Origin: Isoetes taiwanensis
Taxonomy: Eukaryota > Streptophyta > Lycopodiopsida > Isoetales > Isoetaceae
Length of the DNA stretch: 64,000 nucleotides
NCBI GenBank assembly: GCA_021234155.1
Contig: JAJEKV010000080.1
Coordinates: forward strand, 3,705,867 to 3,769,866
Direction of reading: 5' to 3'
Below, one piece after another: positions 38,961 to 51,190 of this stretch (within the stretch, counting starts at the first letter, position 1; each line of letters starts with the position of its first letter). The notes below the pieces were generated by a model. That model saw only the letters and a list, made by a program, of their open reading frames with translations, did no database searches and was not told the DNA's origin. A program made the translations under genes and the position numbers.

Positions 38961-40099
38961 ATTTGTTTTGTTTTCGTATACCGAGATGCCATGTTGCCCT
39001 ATTAGTCCTCCGCCTCCGCCGGGCCTCCTCGCCCTCTGCCGCTACTTCCAAATTTTCCTCCTCCTCCTCCTTCACGGAGCTCCTCACCTACATCCGCCAT
39101 GGTCAGCTTCTCCGATGCATGCCCGCTGATGCCGCACTGCAGGTCGCGGCAGCCACTGAGCACCAACCTTCCACCGAGTGGCTAGAGATCAACCTAACCT
39201 AAGAAAGGCCGGAGTTCAAGCAAGCCATGACAAAGCCGCGTGATAGGGTAGAAAGACCTCGCCAGACATCGGGAGGCCTAACCTTCCTCAATACAGCTCG
39301 AAAGTGTCTAAGAAATGCACATGGTGAGCTCAGCAGTTTGGCCCATGCTAGAGGATAGGGCCTGGGAAGGGAAACATTTGTCAAGCCCTACTTTCAAAAG
39401 TTGCACCTGCACCAACCCGTGGCATGCGGGCGCTCAGACATGAATCTTCTAGAAATGTGACACCACGGAGGGCTTGATTCCATGCTCTCGAGGCTTGTTC
39501 TCGACTCTGGTGAGGGAAATCACCGCCGAAAGCACCTTCGAGCCTCATGGTGGATCAAGAATCGATGTCGAGCATATACCACTAGATGTGCAATCGGCAT
39601 CCACTTTGTTTTGTGTATTTGAATTGTGTATGGGTTTTTATATGAATTTTGTATTTTGAAGGGAATACATATATGATTTTTGCATATGAATCTTGCATTT
39701 TGAAGGGAATCTACATTTTATGATTAATTAAACATAAAGCGGTACTCAACCTGTATAGAACTCTCCCTGGACGGGCTTTGCAAGCCATGGTCTATACTTA
39801 GGATGCTAAATCCAATTAACTTCGGCATAAATGTCTATGATAACTTCCGTTGCAATACTAATGTTGCCTAATATGGTTTGTGCATACACAAATTGCGATG
39901 CCAAAGTATTTTCTTATTCATATGTGGGAAGAAAAATATAATAATCATAATAAAGTAATGAAGGTTCAATCGATGGTAGTTCTATCATGACAATATTCCC
40001 AACTCCCCCAACCTCCTATTCGGATCATTTATCTCTTTCTTCACCTTCAAATATGCTATGAGCGAAGCCTCATATGGAACTACTTAACCACCAACATCT
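38961..40099. other. CACTA 3' flank or intergenic DNA
   Basis: No named gene. There is a direct duplication of about 50 bp near 39,635-39,725 (ATATGAATTTTGTATTTTGA repeated as ATATGAATCTTGCATTTTGA). Short frames at 38,963-39,202 plus and 39,199-39,384 minus are unassigned. The region lies between the DUF4216 piece and the GACGC cluster and is most simply the 3' part of the CACTA element. Confidence 0.35.
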
Positions 40100-43000
40100 T
40101 GCAAAGGATCCGAAACTAAGGTGACCTACAAACCCCCTATTACATTAGTTCCTTTGTTAATGACATATAGAAATTTTTATTGCATCCAAGTAAACATGAT
40201 TTTGTTCAATATTGCTCAACCCTCACGAGTGTGTCTTGACCACTTATACCTAATGCAGTTGGAATCTAGAATACAAAGCCACTCGCATCTTTGCGTATCG
40301 TGGCATGAGCACCAGTAATACAAGATCAAACCATTCGCATCAAACAACATTGTTTTGAATGCACTACCGATATCAACCTCCATGATAGTCTTTATAGTAC
40401 CAATCCATTCCAACATTGCCTCGATTGGGTTTGGTCCGTGACTACCAACAAGTAAACTGTACTAAACTTCTGCTTGATATAAATTACAATCATATAAGTG
40501 CTTTGCTATGATCCACACTTTGTCGCCAAAGTGAGCACCGTAAGACCATATTGATGGACAAGGAAATTATACTACAAAGTAAAGGAACAAATGTTCAAAA
40601 ATAACTAACTAGAACCGTGAATTGTTGTTGCACTTACAGTGATACTTAGCATATGCAAATTCTTCAAGAAACATGTTCACACGCTGTCTTACATCTCTAG
40701 TTGTTCGAGCAGCCATTTATTGTTTATCCTAATTTGGCAGACCCTAGATGATCCGAAGTGGTTGTTTATGCATTCTTTGTCGATAGCGCCTTTCTTCTCC
40801 CTTATCTCTTTTTATTTTTTCTTTCCTCAGATTTTTTATCCATTCTCTCCATGGGGAGGGAGTTGTAGATGAGAAACCTATTGACTTTGCCCTGCTCTCT
40901 AGTGAACAATTTCTTCGTATCTCTTCTGAACTTCTCCAATTATAGTTGAGGTTCTACCGGTCCATAATCGTAGCATTGGGGTGTAGATCGCCAAGAACTC
41001 TGGTGACATAGAATAATGACTCGGTATAACCAACCCTCGCCATGCAACTCTCCGCTCTGTTTTCGACGTAAGTCCTTGAGGGACCTTCAAAAGCTGCTCT
41101 TATAAAACATCCATCTAGGATTTGTTGTGCCCGCAAGCTCTTATCATTCACTAAATGCACTAGTAAGTGAGTTTGTATGTCCGTAAAACTTGTTGGGAAT
41201 TCTTTCTCTAGCATGTCATGCCTCAACGAATTTTAGTTCGCATGTCCGCAATTTCATTTGTTTCCAGATTCTTCCTTTGTAATCCATCTAAATATCATTT
41301 AAGAAAGAAAAAGTTAAGGAGAGTTCAAAGACGAGTGTTTTCTGTAAACTGCATTTAACCTCGAAAAAACCTCGATAGGAGACATATTGCATGTAGTGGA
41401 CCGCTTTCCACAGATCTAATTCCCTCGTATCAATAGGTATAAATAAACCGCAATATTAATTCATGCCAATCATGAGATTTCAACCCAGCTTAACTCCCTC
41501 ATAGGAGAAACAATTACGCACCAATGCATATATCCTGCCTGAGTCTTTATTGCCTTGATCGGCCGAATCCAAGTTTCCTACATTTTCTAGGCACCATCCA
41601 ATCCACTTGTATCTTATTCTTCACATTTAACCATGCTTTAGATTTGATCCAAATTTTGTAGATCTTCTCGTGGCCGCAGATCTCGGTGGTTCCACGGGCC
41701 CCAAGTGATGCTTCCCAAATAGATCAAAACGCTTTTAAAGATGTGTATGGACTGGGTTAAGATGATGGATCTTCAATTGGCCCAATAGGTAGAAGGAAGA
41801 AGGATGCTTCCACTTCATTCCCTAACCTTTATTTCCTTCACGCAAGATCCCACATGTTACCCCAATTTCATTGTCAACCTTTTGGGAGGCTCTTCGCAAT
41901 GTTTTCTCTTGGACCTTAATGTGATCGGGTTTCCATTTTCCATTGGCGCATATCTCTTGAAGTTTCAGGCCAGACATTTTGTGCAATGCCGCTGACCTGG
42001 GCCGGTATTCAACTGTTCAAACCCACAAGTGACATGCCGCATATCCGCATTAATTCTGAGTCCAAGAGTTCATACAAAACCAGGCCACCGCCGTTGTCCA
42101 CATTAAGATTGCTCAAGGTAATTCGTCAAAGACGGTTTCTTTGAGACATCGTGAACTTCAATACCTTCACTCCACAATGTCAAAGCTCATCAATAACTAT
42201 TTTCGATATGGATCTAGACTTTCCTAGCTTCGGGTCCTCGAACTACATTAGTACTACCATTAAAATGGCTAGTCTTCATGAGTAACCACGGTAATTATAG
42301 TTGATCAACACCATCGCCAAGTTGACCACGCTGGCCGATTGATCGGCCCATAAGGATTACCAATTCATCCGCTGTCAACCCTAATCTGAGATTTCGCGGG
42401 CTCTTCCAAATCTCGCCATGTTTCATCAATATGCTTCCATTGCTTGCGCTACTAACCACGCGAGGCACATTGTCACTGACGCATTAGCTTTTGACACCAA
42501 CCCATGAGCAGTTAGAGATTCACATCGTAAAACAATAGCCTTATGCGTAGGGATCAATGGAGTAGCGAACCACCTTCATCTAGGATCTTCGCTCTTTCCC
42601 TTTGCATCCGATTGTACCTAGAGGCACTACATTTAGGCATGTTTGTTCTTGTAGATGTCATCCTGATAATATACCATGCAATCATTTGACAAGCCGCGGA
42701 ATCTTATGGTAGCCTAAACCAAGAGACGCCAATATATTTTTATTTCAGCATACTTTTGGGCATAGTGTTCCCTTGTGGGAGTATTTTCTCTTGCACAACT
42801 TTATAAAAAATGTAATTTCATCGCATACATTCAACTACAAATTCAATAAAGTCAAGTGGATTGCAATTGTAATTTACTCTAACAGCCGTAATGACCGCAT
42901 TGCTCCATTTGAATTTGGCTTGAAGGTTTAATAATATCAATAAAGATGTCGCCAATCTAGATATGCTTGCACTGATATAATGCTTTATGCTTCTCCAATA

Positions 43001-43350
43001 AAACGGATCTTCATGACCATCGTTAGGAGTATTTATATCATTATCTAGGTCGCTTGTCGTAAGATTGGGCCAATGCATCTAACATGTCGGCTATGGATTC
43101 TCAACTTCCATGAAGTCACGTCTATATCATTGTCATCATCTTCATCATCGTATTCCCTGCTTCATCTCACATCATTGTACTCTTCATTATGCTGTGCCCA
43201 TGTTTGTACCCATACCGCCTAATGTATTCTAATTTCGCCATCCAAGAATGACTTTGATGTCGCTTCAATTCAAGACGCTTTGATGTATTCATATCCACTT
43301 GCCTACCAAGACGCCGATTAAAGTCTAAATATATGATTGATACATACATT
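40100..43350 (-). pseudogene. CACTA (En/Spm) transposase remnant: TNP2, DUF4218, DUF4216
   Basis: Plant CACTA elements encode a TNPD-type transposase whose parts run TNP2 (Transposase_21), DUF4218, DUF4216. All three are visible on the minus strand in that order, in broken frames. The TNP2 part includes SRLATSLLILLNLQAKFKWS near 42,900-42,960, RNLRLGLTADEL near 42,380-42,420, and PWLLMKTSHF further down. DUF4218 is at 40,954-41,226 (FTDIQTHLLVHLV, then SRTYVENRAESCMARVGYTE). DUF4216 is at about 40,216-40,416 (WIGTIKTIMEVDIGSAFKTM). The many stops and frameshifts mean the copy is dead. The identification rests on motif similarity from memory of the families, with the collinear order as strong support. 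The element's own termini were not found. Confidence 0.8.
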
Positions 43351-45303
43351 GAGATTCGTATTTGTTAAATTTTTACATTTAATAACGAATCTAAATGGTA
43401 AAAATTTTATGTCATAATCAAAGCATATTGAAGATATAATACACATTTATCTCAATATGTGCAATCTCATTCCAAGAGAAGAAGAAGAAGAATTCAAGAA
43501 GAAGAAGAAAATGGTGCATTCCACAAAAATTATATGAGTAATTTGATACATCATCAGTTGACCTCCCAGATATTCAACAGATTCATATTCAATGAACAAT
43601 TCATCACCAATACACAAAGTTTTATAGCATAAAACCATGATATATCTCCCTAATTTTACTACTTAAAAAATCTTCTTGGTTCTTGTCATTTCACAATTCA
43701 CAATTGGTAAATAGATTCTCGATAGAGCTATTAATAAAGCAGCTAAAGGTTTCCATGCAACTCAGGGATCTACTCATCAATATATGTGAAGTTTATGAGG
43801 TCACCGGGCTTGATATTGTTCGTAGACATTTGAATTTAGGCCATAGATGAGCATAGCCATCGATGCTTACTCAATTTATTAAGTAACTGAAGTATATTCG
43901 TGACTCCACATATGGCATTAAAGGAACAAATAGACCATCTTGACTTTCACACTAGTCATAATATATAATCCTGTGCCAAAGAATGGGACTTAATTATTTT
44001 AATCATGTAATCACTTCTACCCCAATATGTAAATTACTCCCCATAAATAATTGGCTTGCCTCTAGGCCATGCATTGAATTTCTACGATCTTTTATCCTCA
44101 GAAGGGTCGGACCAAATGACTAGTGAAGGTGGAAGATTATTTCCACATGATCTAGTACATTCCACTTTACATACTACGCCCTCCATCTTGGCAACTACCA
44201 TTGCACTCCATCTAGAAGTTCTATCAATGTAGAATGGGATACTCTTTGAGGAAGTTGATGGCTTGTAGGGTTTTCTATGAACGAGATTCATAGTATCAAC
44301 ATCATCTACTTCCAATGACAACATAACCCCAAAAATCTATATAACGCCTCGAAAGCTCACTTCATTCTCAATTTCTTCCTAACAAAATACAAGCAAACTG
44401 CTAAGACATCGCATTCAAGTAATAGCGAGAGAGTAGCTGATTATCGCTCATAAGATCTGGGTGTATAATTGCCGTTGAATACCCCACATAAAAGTCTGTT
44501 AATCGGATTTGCCTGCATTCACCATATTTCTCAACATGGTCGAGACAGCTTCTTCTCATCCGGCTTTATTTGTCCTTTGCACATCAAACAACCGTGAATA
44601 TAAACTCACAAGTGCCAACCGCAAAAGTAACATCAAGATATAAAGTTAACTAATCATTCAAACATGTTTATGGTACATACATCTACGCATTCATTTCCAT
44701 GCACACCACCCCAAACCTCTAGGAAGACTAGGGCCCACCGGGTCTAATTGACTATTTGTGGCAATTGTTGGGGTAACATTCTTATGCCAAGTCGCCAACT
44801 TTCTCAAAGCTTCTCGTCTCACTTCACGCTCAAATTCTTCCGACGCTCGGGTCCATGTTGTTTTTCTAGTAAACAATAAAAAATATTAATAAAAACCATG
44901 TAATAATATATAATAATTATAATATACATGTTTTTCATGATTTTATCAAATGTTTATTCTAAGATCTCAGATTCATACAACGCTTACATATTTAGAAAGC
45001 ATTTGATTGAAGGGTGCGCCCGAACCCATACATCTAGTCCTTTCCATTTGAAATGGAGTCAATTCAAGACTTATATTCACGAACCTTCAAATCTTTTGTA
45101 ATCTATGAAGATTGAAACTTCGCTCTGGAGGTGCATAAACCCGACATTTAGTCTTCCATTCGGGATGGAACCGACCAAGCATCTTTGATCACATCCCTCA
45201 AGTTTTAACATACTTCAAGACCCAATCTTCTAATCTATTAGCATTTGAGGTGTTTAACTCTAAATACACAAAGATTAAAGCAGAGATCTTACCTTATGAA
45301 GAC
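43351..45303. other. Intergenic or CACTA 5' region
   Basis: AT-rich DNA. It contains a GAA-rich simple repeat at 43,477-43,510 and several short minus-strand frames (43,447-43,638, 44,082-44,324, 44,691-44,876) that I cannot assign. The last is rich in charged residues and could be coiled coil. At 45,010-45,180 two imperfect copies of a roughly 110-120 bp segment (CCCATACATCTAGTCCTTTCC / CCCGACATTTAGTCTTCC) lie in tandem. Confidence 0.35.
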
Positions 45304-46650
45304 CCACTACGCAAAAAATCCCAAACAAACGAGTGAAAATAATAAGTAATAATCTGGTTTACCGGTTCCCGCCATATTTGACGTTACATCGACGCCCTGT
45401 GACGCTGGCGACCGACGCCTAAGCCGACGCCGCCCGACACCTAGGTGATGCCACATCGCCTTTGCTCGCCCGATGCCCCCTCATATGTTATCAGTCAGAT
45501 GATCATGACGCCGCTTAACGCATCGCCAAATGATCATAACGCCGCGAACCACTCCAATCAGGATTGTTTAACATAACGTAAAACAACATACAATACAAAT
45601 AACACAAATAAATAAAAATACCCATTGTCTCATTCATAAAATAAGCTTATACAACGACAACACAAATAGATAAAAAACTTATTGTTTCATTCATGTTTAT
45701 ACATTACTTATGTCCATTCTCGAGATCGCGATGCTTGATGCAACCATTTGCATCATTATCCGCGACCATTAATGTCGCTTTCTCTTTGTTTGGCCTTTCT
45801 ATGAGCTATTCTACCACTGCTCCCCGCATGGAACGCCGATGTTAGTGCAATCGAAGTCTTTCACTCATCTGCCACGATGGTGAAGGGAGGTTCTCAACGG
45901 AGAAGCGGTTGGCCGGAGTTGTCTTCCCTTTGAGGAGGAGGATTACCGCTAGAAGGAACATATCGCCATGGTCTTCAACCGGCCGACCATTATAGCAAGA
46001 TAGGGAAGAACACTCAAAAAATAAGAATAAACAGCTTGATCGATGGACCAAATGGCAACGGATGTAGGTTAGGGTTAGGGTTAGGCTTTTACTTGGCAAA
46101 AAAAAAATTCTTCCAGGTCACGCCGTTAAACGACGTTTAAGTCGACGTATCTTGACGCTAGCAGCTACCACCACATTCACGCCACGCATAGGTTTACGTG
46201 ACATCGCCAATATGAACGCCGTTTCAACGACCAAGAGACCGACGCTGGCCTTGACGCTAGGCCGCGAAATTTGGCACCAAAGACCATGCCACCAGTAAGA
46301 CGGACACGCCAATACAGTAACGTCACGTTCAATCAATGGCATCGGCTGCCTAGACAGCAGTCGCCAAATTTTGCAATCACCATTTCACGACGCCAAGGCC
46401 GACGTCAGCTTCATGGAAACGCCGCTGAACCTGACGCTACCGACGCGGTTTGACACGCAGCTCCGCCAGCCTTTGGCGCCAGCATCCATGCCATCGCCAG
46501 TAAACCACACGTCACTCGATGACCGCCGTTGAACGACGCCGAACGACGTTGTCGCCGTTGAACGACGATGTCGCCGACCAACCAATGACGATCCGGACGT
46601 TTCATCGACGACGCTGACGCCGTTTGATGTCGCATCGCATCCCTGTAGTG
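45304..46650. mobile_element. Candidate non-autonomous CACTA element (~1.35 kb)
   Basis: The left end reads CACTACGCAAAAAATCC, close to the CACTACAAGAAAAATC-type termini of plant CACTA transposons. The right end reads ...CCCTGTAGTG, whose complement also starts CACTAC. Inside, both flanks (about 45,380-45,560 and 46,115-46,640) are packed with GACGCC, ACGCT, AACGACG and TCGCC words every 10-20 bp, which is the expected look of CACTA subterminal repeats. The middle (about 45,560-46,100) is AT-rich and has no transposase. Weak points: the termini match only over CACTAC, the words are mostly in one orientation, and the 3-bp flanks (ACC and AGT) do not match as a target duplication. Confidence 0.45.
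46065..46085 (+). repeat. Short telomere-like run (GGTTAG)3
   Basis: GGTTAGGGTTAGGGTTAGG gives three consecutive TTAGGG-type units. The period is 6 bp (vertebrate/Asparagales-type), not the 7-bp TTTAGGG usual in most plants. Three units are too few to call a true interstitial telomere, and it lies inside the candidate CACTA element. Confidence 0.4.
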
Positions 46651-46750
46651 AGTAATGCAATGCATTTGATGATTTTCGTGATATAGATGTAGTTGTATTA
46701 GACGACGGCAGACGTCACTATGCTAGATGGATTTCCGCTGTTATGTGTAA

Positions 46751-46755
46751 CTAGA
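46751..46755. repeat. Target-site duplication CTAGA, left copy
   Basis: CTAGA directly precedes the TGTTTGGGG start of the left LTR (46,756). The same five bases directly follow the TAACA end of the right LTR at 57,604-57,608. A 5-bp duplication is the size expected for Ty3/gypsy integration. Confidence 0.8.
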
Positions 46756-47292
46756 TGTTTGGGGTCCGTTCTGAACTCCCCGAAGACACTGGTGGAGGAC
46801 CCGTGGATCTAATGTGAGAGTCCCAACACGGATTTGCAAGAAGAGGAAGCAGCGAAAGAAAAACAGAACAAAATGAGAGGAAAATGATGTTTCCCTCGAT
46901 ATCAATGATGAATATACATGAGCTCAACAGAGAAGAACTGGAAGGACAAGACTCAAAACTCATCTAGAACCCAAGTGCGCAGCTCTAGCCGCCATATATA
47001 GTACAATGGCCTGGGCCCAATATGACACTCACCGATTCCTGCGTCACCCCGAAGGAGGCCCCGATGAAAGGAATGTATGCGCTCTGAAGTGCCTAGAATC
47101 GCGCCGACGCCGACGCTGGCATCGTCACACTTGTCCGGTTCTTGATGGGCTTTGACTGCTGGTCTCACGGGCTGGTCTTCACGAGCTTTTACGGCTGACC
47201 CGGGTGGCTGACCGGGAGAGGATCCTTGAGCTTGACCTGGTCTGTCAGATAGATGAATAGTCCCCGTACCAGAGGCACACAGTGGACTAACA
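46756..47292 (-). repeat. 3' LTR of the OTA gypsy element
   Basis: 537 bp, starting TGTTTGGGG and ending GGACTAACA on the plus strand (on the element's strand, TGTTAGTCC ... CCCCAAACA). It matches 57,032-57,603 over its whole length, with shared stretches such as GGAGGACCCGTGGATCTAA, AATGAGAGGAAAATGAT, GACAAGACTCAAAACTCATC and GGATCCTTGAGCTTGACCTG. A TATA-like CTATATATGG in the element's sense lies near 46,993. A purine-rich tract (TTGGTGGGAAG, minus strand, 47,293-47,303) abuts it and could be the polypurine tract. Confidence 0.92.
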
Positions 47293-50200
47293 CTTCCCAC
47301 CAAAACCGCCACTCGAGTGAAGAAAAGGAGGAAGGGTTTCCGAGGGCGAAGCCATCCGCCTGAGTGATCCTCACGGAGCAGGACGCTGCACCATTATGGT
47401 AATCGCTACCGAGATCCTCGTGTTTGAAGAGCAGGAGGAGGTTGTGGCCAAGGGGCGTGATCTCGCATCAATAAGAAAAGCGATCGCATCAGCGTCTTCA
47501 AGGGCAAAGATGGGCGCCCTCAAGAAATGTACCGACATTCCATGAGGAGGCAGGTCTGGAGGTAAAGGTAATCGGTTAATCGGCATTCGGATTGCGCTGG
47601 AAAAATGGGACATTTAAGGAGCCGAGCAAAATGCATTTGAGAGCAGCACAAAACCTCGCTGAAGATGGATCAAGGATCGTGTGAGGTGGTGGCATTCGCT
47701 AAGAAGGTAAATAAGACCATGAAGCGCGATCCACGGCCAAGCAAGCAACTACGCCATTAGCAATATAGATCCAATTCGGTGGTGGTATCCGTGAGTGGCA
47801 CCTTCTTCCCAATGTGATAAAGCTAACAGTAAACGCGGGATCCCACCGAGATCCGGCCGAGATCCAGGTGGAGTCCATCCCAAGATGACCATCCATGACC
47901 TTTGGTCCAAAAGGGGAGGCGCCTAATCGGGAAAGTCAGAACCTGGGGCGAGGTACGCCTGTGGGAAGCTATTAGGGAGAAGGAGCCATGCCCGTATGCA
48001 TAAGCCGAGCTGTCTCCCAATTGACTGGATAAGATCCCATCAAGAGCTTGACACCAACGATCCTAAAGAGGAAGTGTAGAGTTGAGAGTTGATGTGAGGG
48101 CTATCCTATCCCCGTGGGACCGGCCTTTGCTATCCAACGAGCCTCAGAATTGATTATAACCGCGAGGTGTCGTGATATAAATTTGTGCATAAGATCCTGG
48201 ATGTCCTAGATAATTCTTATCTCATGGTAGCCATTCGCTTGCCGAGATAATGATTAAGTCGCATGTACCCTGATGAAGAGGTGGGTCCGAGTACGATCGC
48301 TAAGATATGGATTGCTATCCCGCGCTAAACCATTGCACCGTAATACCTCAAAAGTACGGGCGTGGGTCTATCCTAGTGCCCTGCATCAACGGAGAAATCA
48401 TGAAATATGTGCCTATGTAATAAATAACTCAAGGTGATAAACTGATCGGCACAGCAGAGATCAAGACTGCAAGGGCACAAAAGATAACCCCTTTGTCTTC
48501 ACGGAGAGTTCGCCAACCGGGCGAAAATCAGTAGCGTTCGGGGAATATCCATTGTGTCCATCTCGTCGCATGCCACTGAAAAGGAAGAGGTGGGCGGCGA
48601 GCAAACTACATAATCGCGGATAGCGTGAAGGACCGAAGCCGTGCTACATTCCCTAATAATGGCGATGGGTCAGCCAAGTTTTGCTTTGAGCCTCATCAAA
48701 TAGACTGGAATACTATCGGCAATGTTGTTCAAGATCACGATCTTGTTGTCCTTTCTAGCAGCAGCGGATTGGTCACCGGACCTTCTGAGAAGTGTTGACC
48801 TGGGAGGAGGATTGCCCGGAGTATTGAGACTAAGCACCTAACTCCTCGGCCATCAAGAATCTTCCTCGCTTCGCGACCCTGGGTAGTCAGGGATCTTGGA
48901 AGAGGTGAGCCGAGAGGTCCGTAGGTTTGCTCATTGGCGAGGCACTGAAAGGCCCCGCCTCAGAAGGTTTTGAACTTGAGTGCTGAAATTTCACAAAGTT
49001 CTGAGTACAAGGCTGAGTCATAATATCCGCCCTGGTACCCGTGAGAGCTTCTTTGATCCATAGCTCCAATAAATTCGGACTTCGATTGGAGCCGAGTCTG
49101 ATCCGCAGTTGGTCGATTTGATCCCGCACTTTTGAGATCCAGATGAGCCCTGTAAGAGTCTGCGGTTGTCTTGAAGTTTGGCCTCCAAAAGCTACAACTT
49201 GACAAGGGCAAATTTGAAGGTCCTTTGCACCGCATCGTAGGCCTCTAGCCATTTGAACCCCGCTCATAAGAGCCGCCTTGGGATTCTTTAACTTGAGAAC
49301 AAATGAGCATCCCGCCGATACCGATACAACAACCCATTTCCAGGGTGTTGTGGTGGTGGACGGGCCGCTAGTCTCAGTTTGTGATGTTTGGGGAAAGATG
49401 GTGTGAACTCTGATGGTGTAGCCGAGGAGGAGACAGCGACATGGGTGCGCGGATTTTGGACATGACCAAAGGGGAAGAAGGGCGGAAGTGCCAACTCTAG
49501 TCTCAGGAAGGGACCAACCGAGTGGAATTATGAGAATTCGCGGTGTGGAGGGAAGTAATGATCGATGAGGGCTTGAAGGTGGCCTCCCACAAAATCTCAG
49601 AATGGAAGTGGCACCTCGGCGGTCCACTTCTTTGAGAAGACGAGAACATCAATTGGGGCCAATTCATGGTGGTTGAGTGTGTAGCGCTGATGACCATGTT
49701 ATAGAAAGGCTTATTGATATGGGTGTTCTTGATAGAATACCCAGGAACTTGGCGCCCACAGTAAACCGAATAATAAAGGTTTCCGCGGAGGCTTGTCGAT
49801 ATTAATCGACGATGCACATTGGCATGATAAGGGAGGTGCACTAAATCGCGGACATCTAGATCCCGTGATGGCGATCATGATGTTCGGGTTTGTAAGGGAA
49901 TATGAAATACCGTAAATCAAATGTTGAGTCACCGGGTGGTGGTGCCATCAACCACGCGGTGTATCCATTCTGGCCGTTAACGATATTGGCGATGAACCGC
50001 TTCTGGGCTGGTCGATTGGGAGCCTAAGTTCCATTTGAGAGAATTCGTAAAGCTTGTCACCAAATGACTTTATTTTAAGCCAACAAGGGCTTCACTAAGG
50101 TGGGAGCGCTAAGAAGGATACGACCAAAAAAGAGTCGATCCTCGAGCGAGTTTGAAGTGTAGAAAATCTCGTGCAGCCATGGTAACGACGGCGTAAACGT

Positions 50201-51190
50201 AAGAGTGATTCAAAGGCTGAGGACGAAGCCGGGCACGAGGACGGCGGCTACAGTAGGAACTTAAAAGGTTTTAGGGCTTAATAACCGAGGCTTAAGAGGT
50301 ATGAAAAGGGTGAAATCGAGCCGCTTGATGGTGCCAAAGTCGAAGATGCCAAGGAGTGTAATTGAGTGTACTTGGCTAAGTCCTCAAAAACGAAGGGAGA
50401 AGCAATGAACTGCGGAGAGGATGAGACGCGAGAGAAGGATCGGATGTGATGTGGCCAAAGGACAAGCATATTAATTCGTTGACGGTATGAAAAGAAGCAA
50501 GGGCATTTAATGCGTGCAACTCGGGCGGATATCATGAAAACGAATGTGTCGAGAGTACCCCGCGATTTAAGGCTGAGAAAAGATTCTCGCTTTAGAAAGA
50601 GCTCTTGCATCAAGTAAAACACGCTGGCTTAATTCCCCGATTGGTCCACGCCGACAAGGAGTCTCGCCATTATATAAGACAAACCGAGTAAAACGGTTGC
50701 ATCCGATGGCGCCAAAGATGGTCAGCTGCCGTTTGAAATCAACGAGGGATCGCACTATGCCCAATTTAACCGTCAGAGTGGATTACCCGCAAGATGAATT
50801 GTCCGATCTCGCTACCGCCACAATCGTGGGCGCGGAGAACGGATTCGCCGGTGTGCCGGATGTATCAACACCCCAATCGGGGCGACCAATCGATGGAGGT
50901 GGTTCTCAAGACCTTCGGCCGGGATCCTCGCGCTAACCTCTACCATCTCTTCAAGATCACCTCGCCATTCAACCCGAAAGTAGAGGGTTTTTCCTCTTAG
51001 GTTTTTTAGTAGATAGGGCTCGAGTCTGCTTGTATATAGGGCAAAGGCCTATAGCGGAAATAGTCAAGGCCTCGCATTTTGTAAAAATATCCACTATAAT
51101 ATAATATGCCGCCTTTCTAGTCAATTTCTCTCGTGGTGTTTGCTTGAATCAGACCGCTTTGTTGATTGTCGCCTGCGGTGGATGAAATGT
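47293..51190. other. Unexplained 3.9-kb segment between integrase and 3' LTR
   Basis: The integrase similarity ends near 51,190 and the 3' LTR starts at 47,292, leaving about 3.9 kb. The longest frame is 48,887-49,627 on the minus strand (246 codons), the longest uninterrupted frame in this element, with no recognised domain. Minus-strand frames at 49,503-49,841 and 50,278-50,622 and plus-strand frames at 50,697-51,000 are also unassigned. TATA-like CTTATATAATGG (minus, near 50,670) and AT-rich TATAATATAATATGCC (plus, about 51,093-51,110) suggest remains of regulatory DNA or of a nested element. Some Tat-lineage elements carry extra frames in the 3' region, which is one explanation; a nested insertion is the other. 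Confidence 0.5.
48887..49627 (-). CDS. Hypothetical 246-codon frame in the 3' region of the OTA element
   Basis: An open frame of 246 codons in the same sense as gag-pol, located after integrase. It is unusually long for this heavily frameshifted element. The product is rich in S, P, T and L in its first half and has a mixed, more protein-like second half (for example LIWISKVRDQIDQLRIRLGS). No transmembrane segment, zinc motif or known fold is apparent. It could be an extra retrotransposon frame, a fragment of a nested element or chance. No start context supports one choice of methionine over another. Confidence 0.25.
   Translation of the reverse strand: MDRRGATSILRFCGRPPSSPHRSLLPSTPRILIIPLGWSLPETRVGTSALLPLWSCPKSAHPCRCLLLGYTIRVHTIFPQTSQTETSGPSTTTTPWKWVVVSVSAGCSFVLKLKNPKAALMSGVQMARGLRCGAKDLQICPCQVVAFGGQTSRQPQTLTGLIWISKVRDQIDQLRIRLGSNRSPNLLELWIKEALTGTRADIMTQPCTQNFVKFQHSSSKPSEAGPFSASPMSKPTDLSAHLFQDP

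Noticed and set aside
44691-44876. CACTA TNPA-type second protein
   Set aside because: A charged, coiled-coil-like frame in the right general place, but no diagnostic motif to support it.
46065-46085. True interstitial telomere
   Set aside because: Only three units, too short to distinguish from chance.
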